From NCBI GenBank assembly GCA_028274465.1, contig CM051458.1:26117566-26181565 (forward strand): a stretch of DNA of 64,000 bases, read 5' to 3'. The notes below the pieces were generated by a model. It was not told where the DNA came from. It saw only the letters and a program-made list of their open reading frames with translations, and searched no databases. The stretch comes from Plantago ovata. Lineage: Eukaryota; Streptophyta; Magnoliopsida; Lamiales; Plantaginaceae. This document shows, piece after piece, positions 22,532 to 34,900 of this stretch; within the stretch, counting starts at the first letter, position 1; each line of letters begins with the position of its first letter. A program made the position numbers and the translations under genes.

Positions 22532-24130
22532 ATGAGTCGCAGAAACACTCGTGGTGCCAGCAGCAATGGAAGTGGAGACGATCAGCACGCTGAAAATGGA
22601 GACCAAGTGGACCGTATCATCGCTGCTCTGGGGAATTTCAGCGAAACCATTCGCCGCGCTGGAGCACCAACACCACCTGTTCAGCCTCCGCCACCACCAC
22701 CGATCCAGACCATCGATCAAGCTGCGGAGCGTTTCACTCGATTTCATCCTGAGAGGTTCGAGGGAACACCAGATCCCCGTAAGGCTGAGCTCTGGATCGA
22801 AGGTATGGAGAATTTGTTCTCGATCCTGCACTATCCGGACGAGAGGAAGATCGAGCTTGCTGCTTTCCAGTTCGTGGGAGCCGCCAGGAACTGGTGGAGA
22901 ACTGTGAATGCAAGATGGAGACAAGAGGGAGTTGCTCGTACCTGGGAGAATTTCACCAAGGACTTCATGGAAAAGTACGTACCTCGCCTGGTTCGTGAGA
23001 ACCGGAGAGATGAATTTCAAGCTTTGGTGCAAGGGAACATGGATGTTGCCGACTATGACTCGGAGTTTACCCGGTTACTGAAGTACGTGCCGCATTTCCA
23101 GGATGATGAACGAGAGAAGGTTCGTCACTTTGTGAAGGGACTCAACTCCGAGATCCGGTACAGTCTATTTGGGACCAATATGCCTACCTATCTCAAGGCT
23201 GTCGAACTCGCCTCCGAGGTAGAGAGTGGTCTCAAGGAGATTAAGATGGCTGATAAGCCATACTCGAGCAAGAGGAGCTACTCTAGTTCTTCTGGGAGCC
23301 ATGGAGGAGGAAGCCAATCTGGGTATAAGCGGGAGAATCGAGGAGGATATCAATCTGGATATCAGGCACCACCGGCGAAGTATTCCCGTACTCAGCATGA
23401 CAACCGCTCTCGCAACACCACTGGAGGGTCTGGGCAGTCATCCCAGGCAAGGAAGAACTGCAACTACTGTGGAGGAGTCAACCACGATGAGCACAACTGC
23501 TGGAAAAGACAGGGCTTATGCTTGGCTTGTGGGAGTAAGGATCACAAGATTAGCCACTGTCCGAACCGACATGCCATTGTCAAGGGAGGAAGGCCAGGAG
23601 ACTATGCTCCGAGGAATGATGGAAAGGGTACTATGGCGAAGCCCCGAGTTTTCAGCGTAGGCGGTCATGAAGTTCCTGACACCGCAAATGTGGTTGAAGG
23701 TACGCTACTGATCGCTCAAACTTCTTCTAAAGCTTTATTTGATCCTGGTGCTACGCATTCATTTATTGCTGAAGTATTTGTTGAATCGCTCGATTTACCA
23801 TACAAAGTACTGCCCTACGCTTTAGAAGTATGTACGCCTTTGGGAGCTAGTCTAATCACTAAGAAGTTCGTCGAGCGATGTGAGATTTCCATCCTAGGAA
23901 GAACTTTCCCTGCTGACCTAATATTTCTACCTCTATCAACCTACGATGTTATTCTGGGTATGGATTGGTTGTCCGAGCACTACGCGCAACTGGATTGTCG
24001 AACCAAGGCAATATCCCTGGGAAAACCTGGAGAGGAGAAAGTCGTATGGAAAGGAGATAAGAGAAAGGATGAGAAGTTTCTACTGTCTGCCATGGAAGCT
24101 AGGCGGCTGTACGTGAAGGGTGCTACCTGA
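22532..24130 (+). CDS. gag: chromovirus Gag plus aspartic protease
   Basis: 532 codons from the ATG of MSRRNTRGA to a TGA. Gag builds the virus-like particle and binds RNA. The capsid region is at about 60-230 (FEGTPDP, AARNWWRTV, FMEKYVP, EFTRLLKYVPHF). A Gly/Ser/Tyr-rich linker follows. Two CX2CX4HX4C knuckles sit at about 310-323 (CNYCGGVNHDEHNC) and 330-343 (CLACGSKDHKISHC). The protease follows with ALFDPGATHSF (Asp near 404) and the ILGMDWL strand near its end. The frame stays in phase with pol; only the TGA at 24128-24130 separates them. In this clade gag and pol are usually one frame, so this stop is most simply a mutation. Start chosen at ATG 22532; an upstream in-frame GTG is not needed. 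Confidence 0.88.
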   Translation: MSRRNTRGASSNGSGDDQHAENGDQVDRIIAALGNFSETIRRAGAPTPPVQPPPPPPIQTIDQAAERFTRFHPERFEGTPDPRKAELWIEGMENLFSILHYPDERKIELAAFQFVGAARNWWRTVNARWRQEGVARTWENFTKDFMEKYVPRLVRENRRDEFQALVQGNMDVADYDSEFTRLLKYVPHFQDDEREKVRHFVKGLNSEIRYSLFGTNMPTYLKAVELASEVESGLKEIKMADKPYSSKRSYSSSSGSHGGGSQSGYKRENRGGYQSGYQAPPAKYSRTQHDNRSRNTTGGSGQSSQARKNCNYCGGVNHDEHNCWKRQGLCLACGSKDHKISHCPNRHAIVKGGRPGDYAPRNDGKGTMAKPRVFSVGGHEVPDTANVVEGTLLIAQTSSKALFDPGATHSFIAEVFVESLDLPYKVLPYALEVCTPLGASLITKKFVERCEISILGRTFPADLIFLPLSTYDVILGMDWLSEHYAQLDCRTKAISLGKPGEEKVVWKGDKRKDEKFLLSAMEARRLYVKGAT

Positions 24131-26680
24131 TTTTTGGCATATCTGATCAATAAACCCAAAGATCAGCCAAAAATCGAGGAAGTCAGGGTGGTTAAGGAGT
24201 TCAAGGGTGTTTTCCCTGAGAAGCTGGATTACGTACCCCCTGAACGAGAGGTGGAGTTTAGCATTGATCTGGTACCTGGCACTACACCAATATCGAAGTC
24301 ACCGTATAGGATGGCACCTGCTGAGCTCAAGGAGCTGATGACTCAACTACAAGATCTGGTGGATAACGGTTTTGTGAGACCTAGTTCGTCACCTTGGGGA
24401 TCACCGGTTCTGTTCGTGAAGAAGAAGGATGGTACTATGAGGATGTGCATCGACTATCGAGGCTTGAACCAAGTCACTATCAAGAACAAGTACCCCCTTC
24501 CCCGTATTGAGGAACTTTTCGATCAGTTGGAAGGTTCGAAGGTTTACTCAAAGCTTGATCTGCGACAAGGCTATTATCAAGTTAGGGTAAGGGAAGAAGA
24601 CATACCTAAGACTGCCCTAAACTCGAGGTATGGGCATTACGAGTTCGTAGTGATGCCTTTTGGCCTTACGAATGCCCCGGCTGTGTTCATGGATTTGATG
24701 CACCGAGTTTTTCAGCCGTATCTAGATCAGTTTGTTGTTGTTTTCATCGATGACATTCTCGTTTACTCAAAATCTGAAGAGGATCATGAGAAACATCTTC
24801 GAATTGTCTTGGAAACTCTTCAGAACAACAAATTGTATGCTAAATTCAGCAAGTGTGAATTTTGGCTAGATAAAGTGGCCTTCTTAGGGCACATTATCTC
24901 TGGAGAAGGTTTGGAGGTTGACTCGTCGAAGATTGAGTCGATAGTCAATTGGAAGAGACCCGAATCTGTCACTGAAGTGAGGAGTTTTCTTGGTTTGGCT
25001 GGTTACTATCGCCGTTTTGTGAAGGATTATTCGAAGATAGCTGGACCCTTGTCCTCTTTAACAGGGAAAAATCCTAAGTTCGTATGGAGTGACAAGTGTC
25101 AGGAAAGCTTCGAGGAGCTGAAGAAGAGGCTGACCACCGCCCCGATACTAGCTCTTCCCGAGGGAACCAACGACTTTATAGTCTACACTGATGCTTCAAA
25201 GGAAGGTTTGGGTTGTGTACTGATGCAACGAGAAAAGGTGATCGCATATGCTTCGAGAAAACTGAAGCCATATGAAAGAAATTACCCAACCCATGACCTT
25301 GAACTAGCTGCTATAGTCTTTGCGTTGGGAAAGTGGAGACACTATCTTTATGGTCCTGAGTTCACTATCCTCACGGATCATAAGAGCTTGAAGTACGTGT
25401 TTACCCAAAAGGAGTTAAACATGAGACAACGACGATGGATGGAATTTCTGGGCGACTACACCTGTACCATTCGATACCATCCTGGTAAGGCCAATGTGGT
25501 CGCTGATGCTTTAAGTCGTAGGGTACACGTGTCAAATCTCGAAGTATCCAAACTGTCGTGTATGTTCGCCAATATCACTTTGAGATATGAGTTGGCAAGA
25601 AAGATTCTTGAGGCTCAAGAGCATGACGAGGAGCTTCAGGATATCAAGGCACATATTACTGAGCCTCAAAATGCGAAATTCTCTATTGATGAGAGTGGAG
25701 CTCTAAGGTTTCAAGGAAGATTGTGTGTGCCTTCTGATGAAGAGCTTAGACGATTAATTTTGGAGGAAGCTCATAAGTCTAAGTATTCGATGCATCCAGG
25801 AGGAAACAAGATGTACGAGGATTTGAAGAAGGTTTACTGGTGGACCTATATGAAACGAGATGTTGCACAGTTTGTGCAAAGTTGCTTAGTCTGCCAGCAA
25901 GTGAAGGCTGAGCACCAGAAACCGGGAGGTTTACTACAGCCACTCGAGATTCCACAGTGGAAATGGGAGATGATCACTATGGACTTTGTGACCGGTTTAC
26001 CGGTAGCTAGGGGTGGTTTTGATAGTGTTTGGGTTATTGTCGATAGATTGACGAAATCGGCACATTTTCTACCCGTTAAAACCACCTACACATCCGAGAA
26101 GTTAGCCGAAGTCTACTGCGACGAGATAATTAGGCTTCACGGCACTCCAGTGAGCATTGTCTCGGATAGAGATCCAAAGTTTGTCTCGAGATTTTGGAAG
26201 CAAGTACATGAGGGCTTAGGTACTAAGTTGAATTTTAGTACCGCAGCACATCCGCAGACGGATGGTCAATCCGAAAGGACCATTCAGACTTTAGAAGATC
26301 TTCTGAGATTGTGTGTGCTAGATCACCAAGGAAGCTGGGCACAGCATTTGCCATTGGTGGAGTATGCTTATAACAACAGTTATCAAGCATCAATTGGTAT
26401 GGCACCGTTCGAGACGCTGTATGGTCGGAAGTGTAGATCACCACTGTACTGGGATTTGGAGGACCGAGTTTCTACACCAGTAGCTGGAGAGAGGACTCTC
26501 AACGAGATGATACAAGAAACCTTGGAAAAGGTTAGACTTATCCAAGACCGACTCAAAGTCGACAGAAGAGTTACGCCGACAACCGTAGGCGAGATTTGGA
26601 ATTTGAAGTGGGTGATTTTGTCTTTCTCAAGCTATCTCCGAGAAAGGGAATTGTTCGTATGGGTCGTAGAGCTAAGCTGA
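24131..26680 (+). CDS. pol: chromovirus Pol: RT, RNase H, integrase (frame broken at both ends)
   Basis: About 850 codons open, in the same frame as gag after its TGA. RT (about 30-290): [46 protein letters not shown] and catalytic FIDDILVYS at 24743-24769. RNase [41 protein letters not shown]. Integrase: zinc-binding H-H-C-C (MHPGGNKMY...SCLVCQQVK), then catalytic Asp in [10 protein letters not shown], Asp in IVSDRDPKF and Glu in GQSERTIQ. All catalytic residues I can check are present. The reading frame runs off into a false C terminus because of a small deletion near 26555-26563; the true continuation lies in the next frame (26563-27060). Confidence 0.88.
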   Translation, partial: FLAYLINKPKDQPKIEEVRVVKEFKGVFPEKLDYVPPEREVEFSIDLVPGTTPISKSPYRMAPAELKELMTQLQDLVDNGFVRPSSSPWGSPVLFVKKKDGTMRMCIDYRGLNQVTIKNKYPLPRIEELFDQLEGSKVYSKLDLRQGYYQVRVREEDIPKTALNSRYGHYEFVVMPFGLTNAPAVFMDLMHRVFQPYLDQFVVVFIDDILVYSKSEEDHEKHLRIVLETLQNNKLYAKFSKCEFWLDKVAFLGHIISGEGLEVDSSKIESIVNWKRPESVTEVRSFLGLAGYYRRFVKDYSKIAGPLSSLTGKNPKFVWSDKCQESFEELKKRLTTAPILALPEGTNDFIVYTDASKEGLGCVLMQREKVIAYASRKLKPYERNYPTHDLELAAIVFALGKWRHYLYGPEFTILTDHKSLKYVFTQKELNMRQRRWMEFLGDYTCTIRYHPGKANVVADALSRRVHVSNLEVSKLSCMFANITLRYELARKILEAQEHDEELQDIKAHITEPQNAKFSIDESGALRFQGRLCVPSDEELRRLILEEAHKSKYSMHPGGNKMYEDLKKVYWWTYMKRDVAQFVQSCLVCQQVKAEHQKPGGLLQPLEIPQWKWEMITMDFVTGLPVARGGFDSVWVIVDRLTKSAHFLPVKTTYTSEKLAEVYCDEIIRLHGTPVSIVSDRDPKFVSRFWKQVHEGLGTKLNFSTAAHPQTDGQSERTIQTLEDLLRLCVLDHQGSWAQHLPLVEYAYNNSYQASIGMAPFETLYGRKCRSPLYWDLEDRVSTPVAGERTLNEMIQETLEKVRLIQDRLKVDRRVTPTTVGEIWNLKWVILSFSSYLRERELFVWVVELS

Positions 26681-27060
26681 ACCCTCGATATGTGGGTTCA
26701 TACGAAATCATTGAGAGAGTTGGCATTGTAGCTTATCGGTTGCAACTGCCCACTACTATTACTGGAATTCATAATGTATTCCATGTATCTCAACTGAAGA
26801 AGTATTACCCGGATCCGTCGCACGTGATTCAACCCGAGGAAGTGACCATTGAGGAGGATTTGTCCTATGTGGAGCAACCGGTTCGTATTCTTGACCAGAA
26901 GGTACAACAGCTCCGTAATCGGCAAATCAAGCAAGTAAAGGTTCTGTGGAGAAATCATCAGTATGAGGAGGCAACCTGGGAAAGCGAGGATGACATGCGC
27001 CGGCAGTATCCCGAGCTCTTCAACTTTCCAGGTGCGAATTTGGAGACCAAATTCTTTTAA
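26563..27060 (+). pseudogene. pol: integrase C terminus and chromodomain (frameshifted part of pol)
   Basis: Continuation of pol in another frame. The GPY/F-like core is [29 protein letters not shown] and HNVFHVSQLKKY. The chromodomain-like end is RILDQKVQQLRNRQI, VKVLWRNHQYEEATWE and DMRRQYPELF. Chromodomains of this type are thought to guide integration to heterochromatin by binding methylated histone H3. This is the feature that makes the element a chromovirus. The stop at 27058-27060 is followed at once by the polypurine tract. Confidence 0.85.
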
Positions 27061-27071
27061 GGGGGGAAGAG
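27059..27071 (+). other. polypurine tract
   Basis: AAGGGGGGAAGAG directly before the 3' LTR TGTAACACC, the plus-strand primer site. It overlaps the pol stop codon. Confidence 0.88.
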
Positions 27072-27779
27072 TGTAACACCCCGTTTTGTTTTAATTATTT
27101 AATTATTTATTTAATTATTATTTTATTATTTAATTATTTATTTTAGTTAATTAATTATCAGAGTAAATTATTTATTAGATAATGATTTAATTAATTTGGC
27201 GTAAGTTAGTTCGTTTCGTTTCGTTTAGATCAAGCTGGACTATCTGGTCTGTTTAGCCTTTCGTTTGGCCCAATTCTTAGCCCAGTCAAGGCTTGTTGAC
27301 CGGCCCATTAGTAATCTAACCCTAACCCTAGTCAGTATCCCATCCCCTCATTCTTCATCAGCCGTTTTTGACAAAGGAAAGAAAGAGAGAAAAATTAGAG
27401 AGAAAAGAAAACAGAAAGAAAGAGAAAGAAAGAGAGGGAGAGAGCTCTGTTACTGCTGCTGCCGTCTGTCTCTGTCACCGCGCCGCTCTGCCCTCGCCGC
27501 CGTCCGATCACCCCGCCGTACCGGTCAGTCCGCGCCGTGATCGCGTCGCCGCGCCGCCGCAGCTGTCCGTTCGGTTCCCCGATTCGCGAGCCGCCGCGTC
27601 CGTCTGTCCGCCGTTCGCCGTGGTCGTCGTGCCTCTCCGTTCAATCGCCGCCGCCTTGCTTCTCCGCCGCCGCGTTCGCCTGTCGCCGCGCCGCCGAGCT
27701 CTGTCTGTCGATCAAATAGTTCGATCGATCCGTTCGACCGCGCCAAGCCTCCACCGTTGCCGCTCCGCTTCACGCCGCC

Positions 27780-30090
27780 TGTAACACCCCGTTTTTTTAA
27801 TTATTTATTTAATTATTTAATTATTATTTTATTATTATTTAATTATTTATTTTAGTTAATTAATTATCAGAGTAAATTATTTATTCGATAATTAGTTAAT
27901 TATTTTCGCGTAAGTTAGTTCGTTTCGTTTCGTTTCGTTTGGATCAAGTTAGACTATCTGATCTGCTAGCTTTTGGCCCAATTCTTGAGCCAGTCAAAGG
28001 CCCATTTGACAGGCCCAATTCTCACTTAAACCCTAACCCTAATCAGATTCCTCCATTCCCTCTCTCTCTCTCTCAGCCGTTACACCATTATCAGAAAGAA
28101 GAAAGCAAAAGTCATCTTCTCTCTACTTCATCTCAACCGTGACCTCCATCATCTCCCTTGTTTCATCCCACCTTAATCATCATCATCATCTCTTACCACC
28201 GGCCGCCGCCGCCTCTGCTCCCGTAGCCGCCGCCGTTTCGATCGTTTCGCCGCCGCTCTGTTCCTCCCGCCGCCGATTCGATTGTCCGTCGGTTTGATTC
28301 CGGTTCGATCGGTAAGTCGGTTCAACCTTTCTGTTCGGGTTCGGTTTTAATTTCGATCGATTCGAATCTTGTTTTAATTCTCTTTTCTTTTCGATTGATT
28401 CAATTTGCAGATTGTTTAAACCTTCCTTTCGATCCGAAGGTAATTTTTCGTTTCCTTGCTACTGCTCTCGATCTTAGACTCGTACTCGTATTCTGATTTG
28501 GACATTTTTACCCTTGGACAATTTTACCCCTGATCGATCTGACATGGTAATTTATTTCGAACCGAGAACCGGGACTTAGGTTGTTAGTATAGTTGCTGTT
28601 TGCTGGACTTGTAAAATTGTTGACCTCGTATGTTGACTTTGATTTCCTGTTTGACCTCGAAAGGATTGTTGGACACTGTTGGTGTTGTTTGAAACTTTGT
28701 GGACTGATTTGGGAAACTTTAAAACCTAAAGGACCTTTTTGCAGTTTTACTTTTGACCGTAGTTGACTGACAGTAGGCTTGTATCGTAAACCTTGTTGTT
28801 TTGAGAAGACTGTTAAGTGTTGGAACTACTGGTTCGTTTGTACTGTCTGTTTTCGAAAAGGGTTTTTTCTTGCAATTTACCCCTGAGGGTATTTTGGTAA
28901 TTTCCAGAATCTGAAAATCGAAAGAGTTTCTGAAAATGTTTTAAACTTAGTTTCTGTTTTGTAAGTTAGTATTGACTTGACTTGCTAGCTTAGTTGGTTA
29001 GGTTCTTGCTTGACTAACTTAGAGGTCCCGAGTTCGAACCCCGACTTTACCATTCCTTTTTCAACCTTTTCCTTTCCGTCCGTTCGACTTCTAAATTGTG
29101 TTTAGTACTTTCTTGTTAGGTTCTCCGTTGTCCGTAAATCCGTAAGCTCTTTTCTTGTGGAGGTCGTTTGCTCGTAAGCTAAGGTGAGTGTTCACCCCTA
29201 AACCTATTATTTGCGAAAAACTGGAAGGCTATGTGACTGTTTGTGTCTATTACTATCTACTGTTTACTGTATGCTTCCGCGTAAAAATATAAGTCCTAAG
29301 TATGACTTTTGGATTTCTGTTTATTGCTACTCTGTTCTGTATTGACCTTTCTGCAGGAACACCTCTCGGTGTTAATTAATTGTATCTGTTGTTCTGTATC
29401 TGTTCTGTTTCTGTGTGACCGGTCGATTAGGTTATGGTTAGGTAGGCTTGGGTAGTAGAGGACTATCGGGTTTGCTTGATCGTGGCCTAGTCTATTCCCT
29501 TTTAGGCGCGAGGCAGAAGTCGCTGAGGTCTATTAGGGTCGTAGGATCTGTTTCCCCAAAGTACACGGGGGTTTCTGTTTCTGTCCGGAGTTATGCATCC
29601 TCTGGAGGGAGTTATAAGGGCATTCTGGGAGTAGGAGCAATAAGGCGGGCTGCACCAACGGTCTACAACGTTTCTGTTCTGTTAATCTGTTATATGTGCT
29701 TTGTTCTGTTTGCTCGTTTTCTGAAAAGAATTTTGCTTTAAAACTGTTTACTTTCTGTTTTAACTTAGAACCTCACTGAGATCCTTTATCTCACACTCTT
29801 TTGTTTTTCCAAAATTCCTTCCTTCCAGATGCTGCTGAGGATGTGCGTGACTAGGAAGCCAGCGACTGAGAGAAGGGTCTGGGGTGTCACGGGTTTCTTT
29901 TCCAAATAAGAGGATACACTTTTATTGTCTTCATTCGTTGTCTTTTCGAACTTGAGTTGTCATTGAATATTATTTATTGTCGTTAGCGTCAAAGATTGTT
30001 TTGGGCATTTATTGCCGACCGTTGTTATTAAAGTATTTTCGAATTTCTTTTCCAAGAAAATATTTTGTTTTCAAAACCGGTACCGTTACA
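27780..30090 (+). mobile_element. nested solo LTR of a related chromovirus subfamily
   Basis: Complete LTR with TGTAACACCCCG and GGTACCGTTACA ends and target duplication CCGCC (27775-27779 and 30091-30095). No internal region remains, so it reflects unequal recombination between the two LTRs of a younger insertion. Its 5' half is clearly diverged from the host LTR (different GC-rich leader), while the 3' half is close. It keeps the GGCCCA/telo-box cluster, the leader splice sites and the Pol III-like boxes. Confidence 0.9.
28986..29061 (+). promoter_or_regulatory. tRNA-like Pol III A/B boxes in nested solo LTR
   Basis: A box TAGCTTAGTTGG (28986-28997), perfect B box core GTTCGAACC (29032-29040), T5 run at 29057-29061. 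Same geometry as in the other two LTR copies despite subfamily divergence. Confidence 0.45.
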
Positions 30091-30812
30091 CCGCCGGTTC
30101 ATTCTATCCGAGTCCGTTTGATCCCGAATTCGATCGTAAGTGATCTCTCTGTTCGCTCTGTCCTTGTTGGTTTCGAATGGATTTGATTTCGATTCGAATC
30201 TTGTTTAATTCCCTTTTCCTTTCGATTGATTCAATTTGCAGATTGTTCAAACCTTTATTTCGATTCGAAGGTTAATTTCGTTTCCTTACTACTGCTCTCG
30301 ATTCTAGACTCGTATTCCCGTATTCTGTTTGACATTTTGCCTTGGACGATTTTACCCCTGATCGATCTGACATTGTAATTTTTCGAACCGAGAACCGAGA
30401 CTTAGGTTGTTAGTATAGTTACTGTTTGCTGGACTTGTGACCTTATTGACCTCGTATGTTGACTTTGATTTCCTGTTTGACCTCGAAAGGACTTTTGGAC
30501 CTTGTTGTTCTGTTTTGGATTTTTTGTGGACTGATTTGGGAACTTAAAAACCTAAAGGACCTTTTTGCAGTTTTACCGTTGACCGTAGTTGACTGACATT
30601 AGGCTTTTGTCGTAAACCTTTTTGCTTTGAGAAGACTGTTTGATGTCTGAAAACTACTGGTTCGTTTGTACTGTCTGTTTTCGAAAAGGGTTTTTCTTGC
30701 AATTTACCAGTGAGAGTATTTTGGTAATTTCCAGAATCTGAAAATCGAAAGAGTTTCTGAAAATATTTCAAACTTAGTTTCTGGTTTGTAAGTTAGTAAA
30801 GACTTGACTTGC

Positions 30813-30888
30813 TAGCCTAGTTGGTTACGTTCTTGCTTGACTAACTTAGAGGTCCCGAGTTCGAACCCCGACTTTACCATTCCTTTTT
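30813..30888 (+). promoter_or_regulatory. tRNA-like Pol III A/B boxes in 3' LTR
   Basis: A box TAGCCTAGTTGG (30813-30824), B box core GTTCGAACC (30859-30867), T5 run at 30884-30888. Confidence 0.45.
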
Positions 30889-31917
30889 CAACCTTTTTCC
30901 TTCCGTCCGTTCGACTTCTAAATTGTGTTTAGTACTTTCTTGTTAGGTTCTCCGTTGTCCGTAAACCCGTAAGCTCATTTCTCGTTGAAGGTCTTTTACT
31001 CGCAAGCTAAGGTGAGTGTTCACCCTAAACCTATTATTTGCGAAAAACTGGAAGGCTACGTGACTGTTTGTACCTATTACTGTATACTGTATATTGTATG
31101 CTTCCGCGTAAAAGTATAAGTCCTAAGTATGACTTTGGATTTCTGTTTATTGCTACTCTGTTCTGTACTGACCTTTCTGCAGGAACACCTCTCGGTGTTG
31201 ATTAATTGTATTTGTTGTTCTGTATCTGTTCTGTTTCTGTGTGACCGGTCGATTAGGTTATGGTTAGGTAGGCTTGGGTAGTAGAGGACTATCGGGTTTG
31301 CTTGATCGTGGCCTAGTCTATTCCCTTTTAGGCGCGAGGCAGAAGTCGCTGAGGTCTATTAGGGTCGTAGGATCTGTTTCCCCAAAGTACACGGGGGTTT
31401 CTGTTTCTGTCCGGAGTTATGGATCCTCTGGAGGGAGTTATAAGGGCATTCTGGGAGTAGGAGCAATAAGGCGGGCTGCACCAACGGTCTACAACGTATC
31501 TGTTCTGTTAATCTGTTATATGTGTTCTGTTTTGTTCGCTCGTTTTTCTGAAAAGGATTTGGTTTTAAAACTGTTTACTTTCTGTTTTAACTTAGAACCT
31601 CACTGAGATCCTTTATCTCACACTCTTTTGTTTTTCCAAAATTCCTTCCTTCCAGATGCTGCTGAGGATGTGCGTGACTAGGAAGCCAGCGACTGAGAGA
31701 AGGGTCTGGGGTGTCACGGGTTTCTTTTAAAAATAAGAAGATACACTTTTATTGTCTTCATTTGTTGTCTTTTCGAACTTGAGTTGTCATTGAATATTAT
31801 TTATTATCGTTAGCGTCAAAGATTATTTGGGCATTTATTGCCGACCGTTGTTATTAAAGTATTTTCGAATTTCCTTTTTCAAGTAAATATTTTGTTTTCA
31901 AAACCGGTACCGTTACA

Positions 31918-34900
31918 GTACTTGTAGTTAGTTCTCTCCTGTGCTTGAGAAAAGGGATATCATAGTGGAACACTCTAAATAGCAATCTAACTAATCTAGT
32001 GATATAGTTGTTGTTCTAGATAAAGGGAAGACATACAACTCATTCTTTACATGGGATTATATCTTCATCTACCTAAAGCTATAGAAAGTGAATGAATGAA
32101 TCAATAGAAAACTAATCTAGTTTGTAAGGGTAGTGGAAAGGTTAGTTTCAGCTATAGTACTTGTAGTTAGTTCTCTCCTATGTTTGAGGAAAGGGATATT
32201 ATAATGGAACACTCTAAATAGCCATCTAGCTAATCTAGTGATCTAGCTGTTGTTCTAGATAAAGTGAAGACATACAACTCATTCTTTACATGGGATTGTA
32301 TCTTTCATGTATGTAAAGCAATAGAAAGTGAATGAATGAATCAATAGACAACTAATCTAGTTTGTAAGGGTAATGGAAGCTTAGTTTCAGCTATAGTACT
32401 TGTAGTTAGTTCTCTCCTATGTTTGAGAAAGGGATATCATAATGGAACATTCTAAATAGCAATCTAACTAATCTAGTGATCTAGTTGTTGTTCTAGATAA
32501 AGGGACGACATAAAACTCATTCTTCACATGGGATTGTATCTTCATTTACCTAAAGCAATAGAAAGTGAATGAATGAATCAATAGACAACTAATCTAGTTT
32601 GTAAGGGTAATGGAAAGGTTAGTTTCAGCTATAGTACTTGTAGTTAGTTCTCTCCTATGTTTGAGGAAGGGATATCATAATGGAACACTCTAAATAGCCA
32701 TCTAACTAATCTAGTGATCTAGTTGTTGTTCTAGATAAAGGGACGACATACAAATCATTCTTTACATGGGATTGTATCTTCATCTACCTAAAGCAATAGA
32801 AAGTGAATGAATGAATTAATAGACTACTAATCTAGTTTGTAAGGGTAATGCAAAGTTTAGTTTCAGCTATAGTACTTGTAGTTAGTTCTCTCCTATGTTT
32901 GAGGAAAGGGATATCGTAATGGAACACTCTAAATAGCAATCTAACTAATCTAGTGATCTAGTAGTTGTTCTATACATACAACTCATTCTTTACATGTCAT
33001 TCTATCTTGCATCTACATAAAGCAATAGAAAGTGGATTAATGAATCATCTAGTTAGTAAGCACAATAGATAGGTTAGTTTTAATGGACTCTTTAACTTGC
33101 TCATTAAGGAAGCAAGGGAACTTCTTATTTGATTGTGTATATAACTCTAGTACTTGTAGTTAGTTCTCTCCTATGTTTGCGGAAAGGGATATCATAACGC
33201 ACACTCTATATAGCAATCTAACTAATCTAGTGATCTAGTTGTTGTTCTAGATAAAGGGAAGATATACAACTCATTCTTTACATGAGATTGTTTCTTTCAT
33301 CTACCTAAAGCAATAGAAAGTGAATGAATGAATCAATAGACAACTAATCTAGTTTGTAAGGGTAATGGAAAGCTTAGTTTCAGCTATAGTACTTGTAGTT
33401 AGTTCTCTCCTATGTTTGAGGAAAGGGATATCATAATGGAACACTCTAAATAGCAATCTAACTAATCTAGTGATATAGTTGTTGTTCTAGATAAAGGGAA
33501 GACATACAACTCATTCTTTACATGGGATAATATCTTCATCTACCTAAAGCAATAGAAAGTGAATGAATGAATCAATAGACAACTAATCTAGTTTGTAAGG
33601 GTAATGGAAAGGTTAGTTTCAGCTATAGTACTAGTAGTTAGTTCTCTCTCCTATGTTTGAGGAAAGGGATATCATAATGGAACACTCTAAATAGCAATCT
33701 AACTAATCTAGTGATCTAGTTGTTGTTCTAGATAAAGGGAAGACATACAACTCATTCTTTACATGGGATTGTATCTTTCATCTACCTAAAGCAATAGAAA
33801 GTGAATGAATGAATCAATAGACAACTAATCTTGTTTGTAAGGGGAATGGAAAGGTTAGTTTCAGCTATAGTACTTGTAGTTAGTTCTCTCCTATGTTTGA
33901 GGAAAGGGATATCATAATGGAACACTCTAAATAGCAATCTAACTAATCTAGTGATCTAGTTGTTGTTCTAGAGAAAGGGAAGACATACAACTCATTCTTT
34001 ACATGGCATTGTATCTTTCATCTACATAAAGCAATAGAAAGTGGATGAATGAATCATCTAGTTAGTAAGCACAATAGATAGGTTAGTTTTAATGGACCCT
34101 TTAACTTGCTCATTAAGGAAGCAAGAGAACTTCTTATTTGATTGTGTATATAACTCTAGTACTTGTAGTTAGTTCTCTCCTATGTTTGTGGAAAGGGATA
34201 TCATACGGACACTCTATATAGCAATCTAACTAATCTAGTGATCTAGTTGTTGTTCTAGATAAAGCAAGACATACAACTCATTCTTTACATGGGATTGTAT
34301 CTTTCATCTACCTAAAGCAATAGAAAGTGAATGAATGAATCAATAGACAACTAATCTAGTTTGTAAGGGTAATGGAAAGGTTAGGTTCAGCTATAGTACT
34401 TGTAGTTAGTTCTCTCCTGTGCTTGAGAAAAGGGATATCATAATGGAACACTCTAAATAGCAATCTAACTAATCTAGTGATATAGTTGTTGTTCTAGATA
34501 AAGGAAACATACAACTGATTCTTTACATGGGATTATATCTTCATCTACCTAAAGCTATAGAAAGTGAATGAATGAATCAATAGAAAACTAATCTAGTTTG
34601 TAAGGGGGTAATGGAAAGGTTAGTTTCAGCTATAGTACTTTTAGTTAGTTCTCTCCTATGTTTGAGGAAAGGGATATCGTAATGGAACACTCTAAATAGC
34701 AATCTAACTAATCTAGTGATCTAGTAGTTGTTCTATACATACAACTCATTCTTTACATGGCATTCTATCTTGCATCTACATAAAGCAATAGAAAGTGGAT
34801 TAATGAATCATCTAGTTAGTAAGCACAATAGATAGGTTAGTTTTAATGGACTCTTTAACTGCTCATGAAGGAAGCAAGGGAACTTCTTTTTGATTGTGTA

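Larger units (their letters stand above)
18880..31917 (+). mobile_element. Ty3/gypsy chromovirus (Tekay/Del type), nearly intact
   Basis: A complete LTR retrotransposon of about 10.7 kb, plus a nested 2.3-kb solo LTR, inserted into the satellite. The ends are TGTAACACCCCG and CCGTTACA, flanked by target duplication GTACT (18875-18879, 31918-31922). Order: 5' LTR, initiator-Met-type PBS, small extra ORF, gag with two zinc knuckles, aspartic protease, RT, RNase H, integrase, chromodomain, polypurine tract, 3' LTR. Long LTRs, pol order and a C-terminal chromodomain fit the Tekay (Del) clade; clade assignment is by features, not by a tree. One in-frame stop and one frameshift are the only lesions I see in the coding part. 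The two LTRs look very similar, so insertion was fairly recent. Confidence 0.9.
27072..31917 (+). repeat. chromovirus 3' LTR, split by a nested solo LTR
   Basis: First part 27072-27779, second part 30096-31917, interrupted by a 2,311-bp solo LTR plus a 5-bp target duplication. Without the insertion it is about 2,530 bp, against 2,561 bp for the 5' LTR. It ends GGTACCGTTACA before target duplication GTACT. Confidence 0.9.

Noticed and set aside
22481..23032. 183-codon minus-strand ORF opposite gag
   Set aside because: Antisense shadow of gag with no motif; gag is well supported on the plus strand.
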